DNA from: AP-16 sp036395835
GTDB taxonomy: Bacteria > Pseudomonadota > Alphaproteobacteria > Rhizobiales > Xanthobacteraceae
Length of the DNA: 14,459 nt
Direction of reading: 5' to 3'
NCBI GenBank assembly: GCA_036395835.1
Contig: DASWCW010000133.1
Location: 1 to 14,459 of the forward strand
Positions 13,256-14,459 of this stretch are shown in pieces. The position numbers and the translations under genes are program-made. Each line of letters starts with the position of its first letter. The first letter of the stretch is position 1. The notes beneath the pieces were generated by a model. It saw nothing but the letters and a program-made list of their open reading frames with translations, did not search any database and had not been told where the DNA came from.

Positions 13256-13801
13256 GATGTTGCCCTCGATCGCGGCCTTGAGGTCGGCGTATTCCTTGCA
13301 CGCGCTGCCGCCGCAGATCGAGCGGATCTTTTCCAGAAAATCCTGGGCCTTGAGCACGTTGCCCTGCTCGACGTGCCACATCCCGTAATACTGCCAGGTG
13401 CGCACGTGGTTCGGGTCCGCCGCGAGCGCCTTCTCGTACCAGAGCCTGGCGGCTTCGTAATTACCGAGCTTGCGATTGGCATAGCCGATGTAATTGGCGA
13501 CTTCGGCGCTGTCGTCGTGGCCGAGCGCCCGGAACGCGGCGATCGCCTCCTCGTACTTGCCCCCGAGCGCCAGCGCGCGGGCGGCGCGGTAGCCGTCGAT
13601 GAACTCCTGCTCGGATTTCTTCTCCTGCTTCTTCTTTTGCGACGCCTTGGGATCCTGCTTCCCGGTCGAGGCCGGCGGCGGGGGCGGCTGTGTCCCGCGC
13701 GGCTCAGGATCGCCCGCGGCCAACACGGGCCCGGCAGAAACCGAGAGCCCGAACAGCAGCGCCGCTGCCAACATTCCGAGTCGATGCGCATCTTTCCGCA
13801 T
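13247..13801 (-). CDS. Exported TPR-repeat protein
   Basis: This 184-residue protein begins with a Sec signal peptide: MRKDAHRLGM, a hydrophobic core LAAALLFGLSVSAGPV, and likely cleavage after LAA near residue 28. A proline-rich linker (QPPPPPAST) and a lysine-rich charged stretch (KKKQEKKSEQ) follow. Two to three tetratricopeptide repeats come next: FIDGYRAARALALGGKYEEA, NYIGYANRKLGNYEAARLWY and HVRTWQYYGMWHVEQGN. The C-terminus has a CGGSAC pair that could form a disulfide in the periplasm. It is probably a periplasmic protein-binding adaptor; no specific partner is evident. ATG at 13801-13799 is chosen because GGAGGG lies seven bases upstream (13809-13814) and the signal peptide starts there. 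The stop codon lies within a 16-bp tandem duplication. Confidence 0.88.
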   Translation of the reverse strand: MRKDAHRLGMLAAALLFGLSVSAGPVLAAGDPEPRGTQPPPPPASTGKQDPKASQKKKQEKKSEQEFIDGYRAARALALGGKYEEAIAAFRALGHDDSAEVANYIGYANRKLGNYEAARLWYEKALAADPNHVRTWQYYGMWHVEQGNVLKAQDFLEKIRSICGGSACKEYADLKAAIEGNISY

Positions 13802-13965
13802 GGCGGTTCCCTCCACGTGCGTCATTGCATGAGACGATACTACGACCTCGCGATCCGATCGGCAAACGTGCTGAGCTTTCACGCGACCGTGATGGTTGGA
13901 AATCGGGTCCGGCGGCTCCGAATCTGAACATTGACCGACCGGCTTCCTCATGCCGCCTTCATCTA

Positions 13966-14006
13966 GCTGAACGGCACCGCGCGATCGGCTTCAGCACGGG
14001 TTCAGC
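13966..14006 (+). promoter_or_regulatory. TTCAGC direct repeats upstream of the His-rich gene
   Basis: TTCAGC occurs at 13990-13995 and 14001-14006, an 11-bp spacing typical of tandem response-regulator sites. The reverse form GCTGAA lies at 13966-13971. The group is about 80-120 bases upstream of the His-rich gene's ATG, where an activator or repressor could bind. No family of regulator can be named. Confidence 0.4.
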
Positions 14007-14087
14007 GCGGCTTGCGCATAGTGCCGGCAACGATCGGCCGGGCCGACCGACGTCACCCGAACAACCGGCCCTGAAAGGAATACTCCC

Positions 14088-14390
14088 ATGTTGAAGCAAA
14101 TCGCTGCAGCGCTGCTCGCCGCTTCCGTTGTCGCCACCCCGGCGTTCGCGGCCGAGACCGGCGCATCCAAGCCGGCGGTCGAGACCAGCAAGCCGGCCGT
14201 GGATGCCAAGGTCAAGCATCCGCGCCATGCGAGGCATCACGTGCGCCATCACCGGCATGTCACGCATGTCCGCGTGAAGCATGTGAAACAGGTGAAGCAC
14301 GCCAAACCCGACACGGCTGCGATGAAAGCCGAGAAGAAGCCTGCGCCCAAGACCCCGGGCCAGGCCGCGACCCCGCCGGCGACCAAGTAG
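14088..14390 (+). CDS. Small secreted His/Lys-rich protein
   Basis: This 100-residue protein has a clear Sec signal peptide, MLKQIAAALLAASVVATPAFAA, with likely cleavage near residue 21-22. The mature part is of low complexity. A short repeat (SKPAVETSKPAVDAK) is followed by a His/Arg/Lys core (HPRHARHHVRHHRHVTHVRV, then KHVKQVKHAK) and a Lys/Pro/Ala tail. About a dozen histidines lie within roughly 40 residues, so metal or anion binding in the periplasm is possible. The build resembles the acid-shock protein Asr of enterobacteria (signal peptide plus Ala/Lys/His-rich chain), but no homology can be claimed. AAGGAA precedes the ATG. The TPR protein diverges upstream, and a large hairpin lies just downstream. 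Confidence 0.75.
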   Translation: MLKQIAAALLAASVVATPAFAAETGASKPAVETSKPAVDAKVKHPRHARHHVRHHRHVTHVRVKHVKQVKHAKPDTAAMKAEKKPAPKTPGQAATPPATK

Positions 14391-14401
14391 CGGGTGAGGG
14401 A

Positions 14402-14457
14402 GCCGACCGTCCTTCGGGGGCCGCGCTAGGCGCGGCCACCTCGGGAGGACGGCCGGC
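14402..14457. terminator. Large hairpin after the His-rich gene
   Basis: A long imperfect palindrome begins 12 bases after the stop codon. The inner stem is GGCCGCGC (14419-14426) with GCGCGGCC (14430-14437) and loop tag. The outer stem is CCGTCCT (14407-14413) with AGGACGG (14446-14452), extended by GCCG (14402-14405) with CGGC (14454-14457) after one mismatch. It could end transcription, but no T tract is seen before the window edge, so a palindromic repeat is an alternative. Confidence 0.5.
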
Positions 14458-14459
14458 GC

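Overview
The window looks like chromosomal DNA from a high-GC alphaproteobacterium, most likely of the Hyphomicrobiales and close to Bradyrhizobium/Rhodopseudomonas (Nitrobacteraceae). This rests on strong G/C third-position bias, a DUF2336 protein, the grouping of yidD, a U-type Fe-S scaffold, folE and hisI, and palindromic intergenic repeats of a kind I associate with this family. It is an inference without a database search.

Layout. (1) 1-901: a serine recombinase and a coupled, edge-truncated unknown gene, both on the minus strand. A palindrome and direct repeats lie just upstream of the recombinase. (2) 902-1451: a gene-free, locally AT-richer stretch that may mark the edge of a mobile or islet segment. 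(3) 1452-5250: a minus-strand operon for a TRAP transporter (binding protein, small permease, large permease) followed by an SMP-30/gluconolactonase-like lactonase. It probably imports a sugar acid or similar carboxylate and opens a lactone. (4) 5365-7699: yidD and an IscU/SufU-like scaffold on the minus strand, diverging from folE (GTP cyclohydrolase I) and hisI (phosphoribosyl-AMP cyclohydrolase) on the plus strand. (5) 7722-10390, minus strand: an RtcB RNA ligase, then a MaoC-type dehydratase that overlaps a CitE-like CoA-ester lyase by ATGA. The last two look like consecutive steps on a C4-C5 acyl-CoA. (6) 10690-11829: a DUF2336 helical-repeat protein, with a REP-like hairpin upstream and a double-hairpin repeat downstream. 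(7) 11994-13183: divergent nadK (NAD kinase) and cutA. (8) 13247-14390: divergent genes for two exported proteins, one with TPRs and one small and His/Lys-rich, followed by a large hairpin at the right edge.

Most of the window is housekeeping or ordinary accessory metabolism. I do not see a clear new multi-gene defence or mobile system. The best leads are the recombinase with its coupled partner and palindromic control region, the dehydratase-lyase pair of unknown substrate, the composite hairpin repeats, and the His-rich secreted protein behind an 11-bp-phased direct repeat.
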